64,000 bases of DNA. It comes from Leifsonia sp. ZF2019. Its GTDB lineage: Bacteria; Actinomycetota; Actinomycetes; Actinomycetales; Microbacteriaceae. This document shows positions 8,057 through 18,032 of the stretch, in pieces; position 1 is the first letter of the stretch, and each line of letters starts with the position of its first letter. A program made the translations under genes and the position numbers. Where the stretch lies: the NCBI RefSeq assembly GCF_019924635.1, contig NZ_CP065037.1, forward strand, positions 3,968,001-4,032,000, in the 5' to 3' direction. The notes beneath the pieces are model-generated. The model searched no databases. It was given only the letters and a program-made list of their open reading frames with translations, and was not told the origin of the DNA.

Positions 8057-9256
8057 TCACTGTACGACGGGCTCGGTCTGCCGGCGGAGCAGCAGGAGGG
8101 TGCGGATGGTCCAGCCGGCCTGCGACGGAGTCCACCACTGGCACTGCGTCGCGTCGCATCCGGTCGGGTAGCGCCATGCCGGAGCATATCGGGCGACGAT
8201 GTCGTCGAGCATCGCGCGGGCTCCGTCGGCGTGACCGAGCGCGACCGCCGCGTACGCCATCGGCGTCGCCGCCTCCCCCCGGTTCAGCAGACTCCGCGTC
8301 CAGCCCGGCCACCGTGCGGTCAGGTGCGCCCAGCTGGCGATGACGCGGGGGTCGTGGGCGTCGACGACACCGTGGATCAGCGGGAAGTACTGCGCCATCC
8401 CGGCAGGGTAGAACGCTCCGCCGAGGTTCGCAGCACTGCGGTCGTAGACGTTCCAGGTCTGCGCGGCCGGGTTCCAGAGCGTGCCGAGGATGGCCGCGCG
8501 GGAGGCCCCGGCGGCAGCGCGGAGCCGGGCCGCGTCGGTCTCGAGGCCCAGCCCGGTGAAGAGGGCGGCGCCGTCGGCGAGACCCTCGTAGACCTCGGCG
8601 TTGTCCATCGTGTACCCGATGGTGTAGCGGACCGTCGCCTGGGTCAGCCCCGACGTCTTCCGCACCCCCGTCGGCACCGGGCTGACGAGCAGCGCGGCGA
8701 TGCCTCGATAGTCGGCAGCCCGGGAGGCGACATCGGCGCGAACGTGCGGGTCTCCGGATCGCCACAGCGCCGCCGCGACCGAGAGCGTGGTCGCGGCGTA
8801 GCTGTCGACCGAGTCGTACCCCTGCGTCGCCACCTCCTCACCGCTCCGGATCGCGTAGTCGTACGACGTGAACGAAGCCCCCTGCGCATCGGGCGCCCGG
8901 TTGAGCCGCTCCATCACCCAGTCGTGCCACCGTTCGGCCGCGGCGAGACTGCGCGACGAGCCTTCGGCGACGAGCCCCAGCGCCGCCGAGTTGCCGAAGT
9001 AGACGTTGACGCCTCCGCTCCCGTGCAGTATCGCCCCGCTCGCCCGCTGCTGCGACAGGATCATCTCGACCTGCCACTGGATACGCGCGTCGATGGCCGT
9101 GGGGCTCCAAGCGGTGGAGCGAGAGAGCGGCGGCACCTGGGTCGCCCCCGTGCTGGCGGAGGCGGTGGCGGCTCCCGTGGTCGCCATGGCCACGACGGCG
9201 GCGAAGGCGATCGCCGCCGCGAGACGCCGGTTGATGCGATATGCAAGGTGCTCCAT
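8057..9256 (-). CDS. Secreted protein, probable six-hairpin glycosidase fold
   Basis: The 399-aa protein has a signal peptide (LAAAIAFAAVVAMATTGAATASAST, cleavage near residue 34). The mature part is built of repeated helix-loop-helix stretches with aromatic and Gly-rich loops (WHDWVMERLNRAP, YDSVDSYAATTLSVAAALW, YTMDNAEVYEGLADGAALF), typical of (alpha/alpha)6 barrel glycosidases. Near the end is CDATQCQWWTP, a likely disulfide plus aromatic patch. No catalytic acids can be assigned confidently. It probably acts on polysaccharide outside the cell. First gene of a two-gene operon with the GNAT gene. Confidence 0.6.
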   Translation of the reverse strand: MEHLAYRINRRLAAAIAFAAVVAMATTGAATASASTGATQVPPLSRSTAWSPTAIDARIQWQVEMILSQQRASGAILHGSGGVNVYFGNSAALGLVAEGSSRSLAAAERWHDWVMERLNRAPDAQGASFTSYDYAIRSGEEVATQGYDSVDSYAATTLSVAAALWRSGDPHVRADVASRAADYRGIAALLVSPVPTGVRKTSGLTQATVRYTIGYTMDNAEVYEGLADGAALFTGLGLETDAARLRAAAGASRAAILGTLWNPAAQTWNVYDRSAANLGGAFYPAGMAQYFPLIHGVVDAHDPRVIASWAHLTARWPGWTRSLLNRGEAATPMAYAAVALGHADGARAMLDDIVARYAPAWRYPTGCDATQCQWWTPSQAGWTIRTLLLLRRQTEPVVQ

Positions 9257-9377
9257 GAGCCGACGGTAGGGCAGCCGGTCCGGGAACCGAAGGGGCTATC
9301 GCAAGAAGTGACGCGCCGGTGTCGTAGCAGCCGCCGTAGCGCTTCGCGGCTGAGTGGATGGGCGTATCGTGCGTGCC

Positions 9378-9569
9378 ATGGCAGATGCTGAGAGGTCTCT
9401 CACGATGCTGCTGCCCGGCTTCGGACTGGTCGAGTGCGTCACGACGACCACCGAGGCCAAGGACGGCAGCGTCCGTGACATCCGGGTGGAGTCGGCCGTC
9501 GACAAGGACGGACGCCGCGTCGATTACCGCACGTGGGCGCGGATCGAGCAGCTGCTCCGCGGACGCTAG
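9378..9569 (+). CDS. 63-aa small orphan protein, paralog of 14879-15067
   Basis: The product reads MADAERSLTMLLPGFGLVEC and continues with CVTTTTEAKDGSVRDIRVES, ending RRVDYRTWARIEQLLRGR. It shares GFGLVxCVTxT, the SAVDxxGRRxDxRTWxRxEQxL pattern and its length with the minus-strand gene at 14879-15067, so both are real members of one small family. TATCGT at 9365-9370 lies 7 nt before ATG 9378, favouring a leaderless start there over the GTG at 9354. No domain of known function was recognised. Confidence 0.65.
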   Translation: MADAERSLTMLLPGFGLVECVTTTTEAKDGSVRDIRVESAVDKDGRRVDYRTWARIEQLLRGR

Positions 9570-9573
9570 CCCG

Positions 9574-10047
9574 CTACGCGCGGCCGCGATTACGGCGGCG
9601 GACCTCGCGCGGGGCCCGACCCCCGAGGAACGACGAGCCCGGATCGACGAGGAAGCCCTGCCGCAGCGCCTCCCTCCCCACGAGCATCCGGAACCCCATC
9701 TGATCGCGATTGCTGAGGGTGGTCTCCGCGTGGATGGTGCGCCCGGCGAGCACGAGCTCCAGCAGCACCACGATCCGCTCCTCCGTGTGCCCGGACGAGC
9801 TGCGGACCACCCGCCGGTCATGGATGGCGCATTCGACCTCGATCTCGTCGGCGTCGGAGTCCTGCCACGGATGGACCGTGAACCGCACACGGCCCTCCGG
9901 CAGCTCCTGGACGTCGTACGCGTGCAGCGCCGAGCTGCGCGCCCCCGTGTCGATCTTGACCTTGATCCACGGAACGTCGATACTCGGCAAGCCGACCCAC
10001 TCGCGCCAGCCGACCACCACGGGGTGTGAATGGAGGTCGTCAGCCAT
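9574..10047 (-). CDS. Retropepsin-like aspartic protease (RimB/'ATP-dependent zinc protease' family)
   Basis: The 157-aa protein carries the family signature IKVKIDTGARSSALHA, in which DTGA is the aspartic-protease motif, followed by a beta-rich core and GFRMLVGREALRQGFLVDP. Family members are annotated as zinc proteases, but the fold is retropepsin. In pseudomonads the relative RimB removes glutamates that RimK adds to ribosomal protein S6. Here it lies divergent from rimK with 25 bp between start codons, consistent with a modification/removal pair. ATG 10047 is used; an ATG at 10056 is also possible. Confidence 0.85.
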   Translation of the reverse strand: MADDLHSHPVVVGWREWVGLPSIDVPWIKVKIDTGARSSALHAYDVQELPEGRVRFTVHPWQDSDADEIEVECAIHDRRVVRSSSGHTEERIVVLLELVLAGRTIHAETTLSNRDQMGFRMLVGREALRQGFLVDPGSSFLGGRAPREVRRRNRGRA

Positions 10048-10072
10048 ATCCCCCATCTTGGCAGGAGCACCG

Positions 10073-11272
<1,200 letters not shown>

Positions 11273-11312
11273 CCCGCACCCGCCGCACCCGCCGCACACG
11301 CCACACCCGCCA

Positions 11313-11371
11313 CCGAGTCCGCAGAAAGCGGGGGCGAAGCGGTCGAGTCCGCAGAGACTCCGTGTGCTCGG
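11313..11371. repeat. Dispersed intergenic element, family 3, copy 1
   Basis: This 59-bp stretch aligns without gaps to 56291-56349. The shared core is GGCGAAGC, GTCGAG and GCAGAG between CCGAGT at one end and CTCG at the other. It contains short inverted segments. It sits just after rimK in the gap before a convergent gene, so it may form part of a bidirectional terminator. Confidence 0.55.
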
Positions 11372-11423
11372 AGGTCGGTGCGGCTGCGCGGCGTGGCACC
11401 GGAGGGTGATCCGGCGGCTCGCG

Positions 11424-11618
11424 CTACCGCCGGGCGTTCTCCAGGTCGAGGGCGGAGTAGACGGTGCCGCCGCAGTCGGTACAGGCTCCTCCGGCCGTGA
11501 GCCGCAAGGCGCCGTCCACGGCGCGTCCGACGACCACGATGCGTCCCCCGCAGCGCGGGCACGGCACGACGACCGGCATGTTCGCGGGCACACCGCCGGA
11601 CGGGAAGGCAGGGGGCAT
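11424..11618 (-). CDS. 64-aa zinc-ribbon protein
   Basis: From ATG 11618 the peptide contains two CxxC knuckles, CPRCGG and CTDCGG, about 24 residues apart, forming a zinc ribbon. A short N-terminal tail (MPPAFPSGGVPANMP) precedes it and SALDLENARR ends it. Zinc ribbons of this size usually bind nucleic acid or protein; no partner can be named. Another small zinc-binding gene follows upstream on the same strand at 11812. Confidence 0.6.
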   Translation of the reverse strand: MPPAFPSGGVPANMPVVVPCPRCGGRIVVVGRAVDGALRLTAGGACTDCGGTVYSALDLENARR

Positions 11619-11739
11619 GCAGACACTGTCGACCACCGCCGGGGATATCGCAAGGGATTTCACCGGATTCCCGCATTCTCGTGCCCCGCTCGGATGTCTC
11701 GGGCAGGCTCGGTTCACCGGGCTGACGCGCGGCGACCGC

Positions 11740-11808
11740 CTGCCGAGGCGGCGGATTCTGCGCCGTCTCGGCGCGATTCGTGCGAGTTTGCGCCGTCTCG
11801 GCGCCGTG
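11740..11808. repeat. Dispersed intergenic element, family 2, copy 1
   Basis: The element starts GCCGAGGCGGCGGAT and contains two copies of CGCCGTCTCGGCG about 30 bp apart, each self-complementary. It aligns without gaps to 49747-49810, sharing TTCGTGCGAGTT. It lies at the 3' end of the UBP zinc-finger gene and could end its transcript. Confidence 0.6.
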
Positions 11809-11811
11809 GGG

Positions 11812-12183
11812 TCAGGCGAGGAGGCGCTGCCAGTCCGCGGGAAGGCGATCGGCGGGGCCCGGGGCGGACTGGTCGAGCGGATGGCTGTGCGGCGCGGCGA
11901 GTTCGGGACCGGAGGCGAAGCGCTGGGTCGCGTAGTCCCAGAACCAGTCCTCGCCGGGCTCGAAGCTCTGGATGATGCGGTGCCCGGTCTGCTGCGCGTG
12001 CGCGGTCGCGTGCTTGCCGAGCGACTGATCGCAGCACCCGATGTGGCCGCACTCCGCGCAGCGGCGCAGGTGGAACCACCACGAGCCGTCCCTCGTGCAC
12101 TCGACGCAGCCTGGGCCGGACGGCGGCACGGAGGGGTCGACTCCGGGGATGCGGGCGTCGCGCGCAGGATGGTCGTCGGTCAT
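11812..12183 (-). CDS. UBP-type zinc-finger domain protein
   Basis: The 123-aa protein has the UBP zinc finger: CVECTRDGSWWFHLRRCAEC, GHIGCCDQS, HATAHAQQTGHRIIQSFEPGE and WFWDYATQRF. In eukaryotes this finger binds the free C-terminus of ubiquitin. Bacterial copies, common in actinobacteria, have no established partner. The start has GGGAGGA 5 nt upstream. It stands just downstream of the MFS exporter gene on the same strand (52-nt gap). Confidence 0.88.
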   Translation of the reverse strand: MTDDHPARDARIPGVDPSVPPSGPGCVECTRDGSWWFHLRRCAECGHIGCCDQSLGKHATAHAQQTGHRIIQSFEPGEDWFWDYATQRFASGPELAAPHSHPLDQSAPGPADRLPADWQRLLA

Positions 12184-12235
12184 GGATTCCTCCCTCGGGG
12201 GGACCCGCTCGGTGGGTGTCGCTCGGTGGGTGTCG

Positions 12236-13852
12236 TCAGCGTCGCCGGGCGGGCGCGGCCCGTGCGATCAGGTGCTCGGCGACGGGGTCGCCGTCGGCGA
12301 GCTCACGGGCGCGAGCGAGCACGCCCTCGTCATACTCCGTGATCCGGTCGAGATGCTGACTCAGGTGCTCCTGCCACGACCCCAGGGTGAACGCCTCGAC
12401 CATCACCGCAGTATCCTCCCGATCGACGTACAGGGACCAGTCGCGTGCTCCGGTCCGGCGCCGGGTGCGGGCGACGTCGGCCATGCGACGCTCGAACTCG
12501 GGCCGCCGCTCCTCGGGAACGGTGTAGCGCACGAGGACGAGCACGGGGGTGTGCGCGTCGGTCCCGGCGTCGCCGGCCCCTTCACCCGGCACGGCAGCGG
12601 CCTCGACGGGCGGGACGTCGGTCAGCGGCAGCGGCACGATCGACCGCCCCTTGCCCTCGGGCGATACAGAAGGACGCAGGAGCCCGACCGCTGCGAGCAC
12701 GACGAGCAGCACGCCGGAGCCGACGAGCACCGGCGCGACCCCGAAGGGCCCCGCCAGGGCACCGGTCACCGCCGCACCGACGGCCGTCATGCCGAAGAGC
12801 ACGAGCTGGTAGATCGAGAGGCCGCGGGTGCGCACCCATATCGGGAGGAACGACTGGACGGTGCCGTTGATCGTCGCGATGACGCCGATCCAGGCGATGC
12901 CTGCGACCACCAGCACGAGCAGCACCAGCCACAGCGACGGCAGCAGGATGAGGCCGACCATGCTCGCACCGAAGACTCCGGCGGAGACCGAGACGACGGC
13001 GCTCGCGCTGAAGCGCCGACGCAGCGGCGGCAGCACGAACGCGCCCGCCACCGACCCGACCCCCACCGCGGCGAGCAGCAGGCCGTAGCCTCCCGCGCCC
13101 ATCCGGTAGGTGCCGCTCGCCACCACGGGCAGCAGCGCCCAGAGCGCGTTCGCGGGGAGGAGGAACAGCGCCAGCCGGAGGTAGAGACCGCGGATCACGC
13201 CGGCATGGCGGATGTAGCGGAGGCCGGCCCGTGTGGCGTCGAGGAAGCGCTCCGGCCTCCCGCGCGGAGGCACGTAGCCGCGCCACAGCACCAGCGCCGC
13301 GAGGAAGACGGCGAACGAGAGCGCGTTCGCGAGGAAGACGGAGGCGACCCCCAGCTGCGCGACCAGGAGACCCGCTGCCGCAGGGCCGATCGCCCGCGCG
13401 ACGTTGACGCCGATCGACGACAGCACGGCGGCGTCCGCGATGAGCGGTCGCGGGACGATGTCGGGCACGATCGCCTGGTACGCGGGCAGCTGCACGGCCG
13501 AGCACGCGCCGAGCAGAAAGGTCAGCACGAGCAGCAGGGCCGGGGTCGTCGCGCCCGCGATGGTCAGACCGGAGAGCACGAGGACGACGGCGAGCTGGAC
13601 GGATTGCACGACGATCAGGACGGTGCGGCGGTTGAGGAACTCCCCCAGCACCCCGGCGGGGAGGGCGAGCAGCAGGACGGGAGCGGAGGCGGCGGTCTGC
13701 ACGAGCGCAACGACCGCCGCCGAGCTCCCGTGCTCGACGAGCAGCCACTGCGCGCCGACGGTCTGCATCCAGCTGCCGATGTTGCTGACGATGCCCGCCA
13801 ACCAGAGCACGCGGAAGATGCGCACCCGCAGCGGGGCGAGAGCCGGGCTCAT
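12236..13852 (-). CDS. MFS transporter (MFS_3 type) with C-terminal ABM-like domain
   Basis: The 538-aa protein has about 12 transmembrane helices (residues ~15-410), including FRVLWLAGIVSNIGSWMQTVGAQWLL, which opens the MFS_3/enterobactin-exporter-like group. A ~100-residue soluble tail (LVRYTVPEERRPEFERRMAD ... VEAFTLGSWQEHLSQH) has the antibiotic-biosynthesis-monooxygenase-like alpha/beta fold. This fused tail is usual in actinobacterial MFS_3 proteins and is probably structural. Likely an efflux pump of unknown substrate in the plasma membrane. GGAGG lies 4 nt before ATG 13852. Confidence 0.87.
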   Translation of the reverse strand: MSPALAPLRVRIFRVLWLAGIVSNIGSWMQTVGAQWLLVEHGSSAAVVALVQTAASAPVLLLALPAGVLGEFLNRRTVLIVVQSVQLAVVLVLSGLTIAGATTPALLLVLTFLLGACSAVQLPAYQAIVPDIVPRPLIADAAVLSSIGVNVARAIGPAAAGLLVAQLGVASVFLANALSFAVFLAALVLWRGYVPPRGRPERFLDATRAGLRYIRHAGVIRGLYLRLALFLLPANALWALLPVVASGTYRMGAGGYGLLLAAVGVGSVAGAFVLPPLRRRFSASAVVSVSAGVFGASMVGLILLPSLWLVLLVLVVAGIAWIGVIATINGTVQSFLPIWVRTRGLSIYQLVLFGMTAVGAAVTGALAGPFGVAPVLVGSGVLLVVLAAVGLLRPSVSPEGKGRSIVPLPLTDVPPVEAAAVPGEGAGDAGTDAHTPVLVLVRYTVPEERRPEFERRMADVARTRRRTGARDWSLYVDREDTAVMVEAFTLGSWQEHLSQHLDRITEYDEGVLARARELADGDPVAEHLIARAAPARRR

Positions 13853-13942
13853 AGCGCCTCCATGGGTCGTGGTCGAAGGGAACGTCGCCAAGCGTACGCA
13901 CGGCCCCGCGGGAACCGCCCGCGGGGCCATGCGGCAGGGTGC

Positions 13943-14764
13943 CTACTTCTTGATGAAGTCCAGGATGTCCTGGTCGAGCTGCTGCTGGTACGCGCCCCAG
14001 ATGCCGTGCGAGGCGCCCGGGTAGACCTTGAGGGTGCCGTCCTTCACCAGTTTGATCGACTTCTCGGCGGCGGCCACGATCGGGACGATCTGGTCATCGT
14101 CGCCGTGCGCGATGAAGATCGGCACGTCGATGGCCTTCAGGTCCTCGGTCTGGTCGGTCTCGCTGAACGCCTTGACGCAGTCGTAGGCGGCGGCGAGGTT
14201 GACCAGCATCCCCTGACGCCAGAAGTCGTCGATCAGGCCCTTCGAGCCTTCGACGCCCTCGCGGTTGAAGCCGAAGAAGGAGACGGCGAGGTCCTGGTAG
14301 AACTGCGAGCGGTCCTTCAGGACGCCCTCCCGGATCCCGTCGAAGACCTCGATCGGCGCGCCCTCGGGGTTGCTCTCGGTCTTGAGCATCAGCGGCGGCA
14401 CGGCGCCGGCGGTGATCACCTTGGCGACACGGCCGTTCGCGAACTGGGCGGCGTAGCGCACCACCTCGCCGCCGCCGGTGGAGTGGCCGATCAGGATGAC
14501 ATCGTGCAGGTCGAGTGCCTCGACCAGCTCGCTGAGGTCCTTCGCGTAGGTGGTCATGTCGTTGCCGGTGTAGGTCTTGGACGAGCGGCCGTGGCCGCGG
14601 CGGTCGTGCGCGATGGTGCGGTAGCCGGCGTCGGCGAAGAGCTTGAGCTCCACCTGCCAGGCGTCGGAACTGAGCGGCCAGCCGTGGCTGAGCACGATGG
14701 GCTGCCCGGTGCCCTGGTCGGTGTAGTAGATCTCGGTTCCATCAGTCGTGGTGATGTACGGCAT
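13943..14764 (-). CDS. Alpha/beta hydrolase (non-heme chloroperoxidase/arylesterase type)
   Basis: The 273-aa protein has the perhydrolase-family layout: SHGWPLSSDAW oxyanion loop, GHSTGGG nucleophile elbow with Ser near residue 98, acid in HGDDDQIVP and His in GASHGIWG. Such cofactor-free enzymes hydrolyse esters and can make peracids; the true substrate is unknown. Cytosolic, with no signal peptide. It is upstream of the MFS gene on the same strand with a 90-nt gap, so co-transcription is possible. Confidence 0.92.
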   Translation of the reverse strand: MPYITTTDGTEIYYTDQGTGQPIVLSHGWPLSSDAWQVELKLFADAGYRTIAHDRRGHGRSSKTYTGNDMTTYAKDLSELVEALDLHDVILIGHSTGGGEVVRYAAQFANGRVAKVITAGAVPPLMLKTESNPEGAPIEVFDGIREGVLKDRSQFYQDLAVSFFGFNREGVEGSKGLIDDFWRQGMLVNLAAAYDCVKAFSETDQTEDLKAIDVPIFIAHGDDDQIVPIVAAAEKSIKLVKDGTLKVYPGASHGIWGAYQQQLDQDILDFIKK

Positions 14765-14878
14765 CGTCTGCTTCTCTCTGTTCGCGGTTCTCGCTGACAG
14801 AGCAGAAGCTACTCGGGTGCACCGGGGGCGCGGGAGGGTCTGGTGTCGACACCTCTTGCTACGAATGTCGAGCGACGG

Positions 14879-15067
14879 CTACTTCGCGCACAGCACCTGT
14901 TCGACGCGACGCCAGGTGCGGTGGTCGATCCGGCGACCGGCCTGATCGACGGCCGAACGCAGCGTCGTGAACTGCGCCCCCGAGTCGCTCCGCACGGTCT
15001 CGGTGACGCACGTCACCAGTCCGAATCCCGCGATCATCAGGGTGCGGGTGATGGCGCCCTCCGTCAT
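14879..15067 (-). CDS. 62-aa small orphan protein, paralog of 9378-9569
   Basis: The start at 15067 is fixed by a strong GGGAGGAG 6 nt upstream. The peptide (MTEGAITRTLMIAGFGLVTC, then CVTETVRSDSGAQFTTLRSA, ending RRIDHRTWRRVEQVLCAK) matches the small protein at 9378-9569 over nearly its full length: GFGLVxCVTxT and AVDxxGRRxDxRTWxRxEQ are kept. Unlike the paralog it has a Shine-Dalgarno. No known domain; the conserved RTW and GFGLV blocks suggest a compact beta-alpha fold. It lies downstream of, and convergent-free from, the AraC gene at 15285. Confidence 0.7.
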   Translation of the reverse strand: MTEGAITRTLMIAGFGLVTCVTETVRSDSGAQFTTLRSAVDQAGRRIDHRTWRRVEQVLCAK

Positions 15068-15284
15068 GGTCCACTCCTCCCACGAGTGCAGCATCGAGAA
15101 TGTGTCCCCGAGTGTGGCGACGGTCAGAGCCGGCGCTTCTGGTTTTGCGCGATCTGCGACACGCTCTGCGAGTTCTGCGCGGAAGCCGCGGCCTGCGGAT
15201 CGCGATGGCCGGTGCGTCCGCGCTCTCGTCGGATCCTCCAGCGGATGGTTCACTGGGATCGAGCCGGAGAACGGAGGCGGTCGG

Positions 15285-16256
15285 ATGGCGTCACGGCAGT
15301 CGAAATGGGACGCCATGGAGCCCGTCGAAGCGCTGCGCCTCCGCGCCCGCGGCATCGCCGACGTGCAGGCGAACGAACGGCTCACCGAGTACCTGAGCTC
15401 GGCGAACCTGCGGATCACGCGGCTGGAGGAGTCCGAGAGCCTCCGGCTGCGCATGACCCGCTTCCCCGAGCTGACCTTCGCCCACGCGAACCTGCCGCGT
15501 GCCGTCGTCGAGTGGCCACGGGACGAGCTCTCGCTGAGCCGCGCCGCGATCATCCTGTGCGTCAGCGGGCACGTCGTCGGCGCCCCTGCCGAGGCGATGC
15601 TGCAACGACGGCCCGGACTCTTCTTGGTCCCGCCCGGCGTGGAACCGGTGGCGTTCGAGACCCGCAGCCCGCTCAACGAGATCCTCTACATCAGCGCACC
15701 CGCCGCCCTGCTGAGCGACCTCGACCTCACCGCCCGCCGCGCCCAGCCGCGGCCCGAACTCCCCGCCGGCGTGCTGGCGCCGCTCGCCGCCTTCGCCATC
15801 TCGCTGAGTTCCGGATCACTGGGCAACCCACTCGTCGTCGGGCCACTGCGCGCGGCGGCGATGGAGGTGGCGCACGCCCTCGCGCGGCTCATCGCGGAGG
15901 GCGACCCGAGCGAGCTGACGTTGTTCTCGCGGGCGGTCCGGCTCATCGTCGACAACCACGCGGACGCCCGCCTGACCGCGCCGCGCCTGGCGACCCTCGC
16001 CGGGGTCTCGCAACGCACCCTCCAGGCCGCGTTCGCCTCGGAAGGGACGACCGTCGCTCGCGAGCTGCGCGCCACCCGCACCCGCACCGCGGCGGAACTC
16101 CGCCGCCGCAGCCCCGACCTCCCCGCCGCCGACGTCGCCCGCGCCGCCGGGTTCGGGTCCGTCTCGACGCTGTACCGCGCTGTGTCCGAGGTGCCGCAGG
16201 AGCAGAGTGCTGGCGACAGCACCGACACATCGAGCGGGAACCAGGCACACGTGTAG
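15285..16256 (+). CDS. AraC family transcriptional regulator
   Basis: The 323-aa protein starts at ATG 15285 with GGAGG 7 nt upstream; the frame is open further 5', but that part is not protein-like. Residues ~30-200 form an AraC_binding_2-like domain (LTFAHANLPRAVVEWPRDEL, LFLVPPGVEPVAF). The C-terminus has the helix-turn-helix pair (TAPRLATLAGVSQRTLQAAF and PAADVARAAGFGSVSTLYRA). It probably controls the divergent small gene or a distant target. The inducer is unknown. Confidence 0.85.
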   Translation: MASRQSKWDAMEPVEALRLRARGIADVQANERLTEYLSSANLRITRLEESESLRLRMTRFPELTFAHANLPRAVVEWPRDELSLSRAAIILCVSGHVVGAPAEAMLQRRPGLFLVPPGVEPVAFETRSPLNEILYISAPAALLSDLDLTARRAQPRPELPAGVLAPLAAFAISLSSGSLGNPLVVGPLRAAAMEVAHALARLIAEGDPSELTLFSRAVRLIVDNHADARLTAPRLATLAGVSQRTLQAAFASEGTTVARELRATRTRTAAELRRRSPDLPAADVARAAGFGSVSTLYRAVSEVPQEQSAGDSTDTSSGNQAHV

Positions 16257-16786
16257 CCGTCTCATCGGCATACGAAATGAGATGCCTACTGTTATTAAAT
16301 TCCTTCCTTGCGTAGACTCGCTGTTCTGCCTCCTCGCGGTTCCCGAAGAGCTGAGCACGACGACTTCGGCGGCGGAGAGCGCGATGAACCAATCGTCGGG
16401 GATCTCTCCCCACCGCCTCTTCGGCCGACCTCACGCGAACTCCGAGGCCGTGCGGGCCACCGCCTGCGCACGGGACCCTCGTGAGCCACCCACCAGCGAC
16501 AGCCGACGGTGCACGGGGAGCCCTTGAGCCTCCACGACGGCAGGGGGCTCGACCGGCTGTCGCTCTGGAAGAAAAGTGGCATGCACTACACGATCAACAC
16601 GTCCGAGCAGGGATCGACCGTCGCTCGCGGCACCACCCCCTCGCCGCTCGGGTCGCTCGCTCGCATGACGCCGTCCCAACTCGGGATGGTGCCGGTCACA
16701 TGGATCTCGGGTATGCGGTACGGGAGGCCCGATAGCTAGTCTCAACGTGACGGGGCACTCCGGGCGAGTCGACGAGAAGGCACCCT
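16257..16786. other. 530-bp region without a convincing gene
   Basis: The first 180 bp are visibly less GC-rich than their surroundings (TTATTAAATTCCTTCC near 16293-16308). Short open frames exist, for example 16509-16739 (+), but they have no recognisable domain or clear start site. The region may be a decayed gene or a long regulatory leader for the GntR gene at 16831. The 3' end holds a TAGTCT hexamer near 16737. Confidence 0.4.
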
Positions 16787-16815
16787 GTTGCGTCATCGAC
16801 CGTTGCGTCATCGAC
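16787..16815. promoter_or_regulatory. Tandem 14-bp direct repeat upstream of GntR gene
   Basis: GTTGCGTCATCGAC occurs at 16787-16800 and again at 16802-16815, a 15-bp period, ending 15 nt before the GntR start codon and just 5' of its AGAGGAG site. Position and repetition suggest an autoregulatory operator, although GntR sites are usually palindromic. Confidence 0.45.
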
Positions 16816-16830
16816 GACAGAGGAGAAGCG

Positions 16831-17511
16831 ATGCCGATTCCTACCAGCAGCTCCCCCGTGACCGCTCAGCGCGTGCTCCTCAAGGACGTGGTGCGGGACC
16901 GCATTCGCGACGCCATCCGGGACGGGACCTTCCGGCATGGAGAAGTGCTGCGAGACTCCGATCTCGTCGAGTGGCTCGGCGTGTCTCGCACGCCGATCCG
17001 ATCCGCACTCGACGATCTGGCTCGCGAAGGCCTCGTGGAGACGGCTCCGAACCGTTACACCCGCGTCGCCGTCCCCAGGAGGAAGGACGTCGTCAGCGCC
17101 TCCCACGCACTGGGAAGCCTGTATGCGGCCGGAATGCGTTTCGCTCTCCCTCCCCTCACCGACTCATACGCTCAACGCGTACAGGAGGGGTTGAAAGCGG
17201 TCGTCGAACATGTGCGTACACGTGATCTGGATGCGGTGATCCGAGATTTCCTTCCCCAGTTCAATGGGCTGATCGCGCAGTCGTCGAACAAGATCTACCG
17301 CGACCAGGCTTTGCGGGCCATCGACAGCATCACCTTCATCACGCAGGTCGAGTCCGTGTACGACGCCGGGGGCGCCCACGCCGCGGTCGAGCCCTTCGAC
17401 GCCGCCGTGTCCGACCTCTGCGCCGCTATCGCCGCGCGTGACATCGTCGCGGCCGCGCGCGCCACAGAGCAAGCCTTCCTCGGATGGGTGCCCGATCCCG
17501 CTCTCTCGTGA
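16831..17511 (+). CDS. GntR family regulator, paralog of 20319-20987
   Basis: The 226-aa protein has an N-terminal winged helix (ALKDVVRDRIRDAIRDGTF-type start, GVSRTPIRSALDDLAREGLV, APNRYTRVAVPRRK) and an all-helical C-terminal effector domain that looks like a shortened FCD. AGGAG upstream fits ATG 16831. It is clearly paralogous to the GntR gene 3.5 kb downstream: VLLKDVVRDRIRDAI versus ALLKDVVRDRLRDAI, and DLVEWLGVSRTPIR versus DLVEWFGVSRTPVR. The two flank the Ig-repeat surface protein, which is a likely target. Confidence 0.87.
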   Translation: MPIPTSSSPVTAQRVLLKDVVRDRIRDAIRDGTFRHGEVLRDSDLVEWLGVSRTPIRSALDDLAREGLVETAPNRYTRVAVPRRKDVVSASHALGSLYAAGMRFALPPLTDSYAQRVQEGLKAVVEHVRTRDLDAVIRDFLPQFNGLIAQSSNKIYRDQALRAIDSITFITQVESVYDAGGAHAAVEPFDAAVSDLCAAIAARDIVAAARATEQAFLGWVPDPALS

Positions 17512-18032
17512 AATCCAGCACGCCAGCCCACTGGCTTTCTGGTCGGACCGGTGTGACTACGTAGGCCGACGTTTCGGCATGCTATACGCCTGGTCGAACC
17601 AATTAAATCGCCTCTGATCAGCTAATTGGCACTTGCAGCCAAGAACGAGGCGCGTGACACATCCCACGCTGAGACGGTTGCACTGCGGAGATGGATCGCG
17701 CCGCATACTGAGACGCGCACGATCTCGCGGCGAGTGTCAAGGTTCATCTACTTGTTCTGACCAAGCTCCACGTGGTTCGTGGGTCGCCCTTGCCTAGCCT
17801 GTTTTTGCGCGCCAAGCCCGTGAGGATCTCCGACCCGTGCGTTCCGTCATCCGCTGAATCGAGCCTTCTGGCTCTGATCGGCGACGCGGTTCGCCGCTTC
17901 CGACCGACAGCCGAGGTTCCCGTGACGGCGTCGCACGCGATCCGCACGGATTCGCGCCCGTTCTGCCTCGTCCCCAGTCGAGGCGGGCTGCCATCAGCCG
18001 GATCTCCCGGCACTCCCGATGAGAGGTAAAGA
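17512..18032. other. 521-bp upstream region of the surface-protein gene
   Basis: No credible gene. An inverted repeat CCAATTA/TAATTGG (17599-17605 and 17623-17629) lies in a short AT-rich patch, a possible operator. CCAG-CCCA-CTGG followed by CTTTCTGG just after the GntR stop is a weak terminator candidate. A possible -10 (TAGCCT near 17797) would leave a ~230-nt untranslated leader before the surface-protein start. GAGAGG 6-7 nt before ATG 18033 is a good ribosome site. Confidence 0.4.

Noticed and set aside
12236..12600. C-terminal domain of the MFS protein as an active monooxygenase
   Set aside because: The ABM-like fold recurs fused to this transporter family and no catalytic residues could be identified.
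12041..14797. A 918-codon plus-strand frame opposite the MFS and hydrolase genes
   Set aside because: It runs antisense across two well-supported genes, and its His/Arg/Asp-rich composition is that of a shadow frame.
16481..16739. Small plus-strand frames before the GntR gene
   Set aside because: No domain, no clear ribosome site, and overlapping frames are equally open; treated as unassigned DNA.
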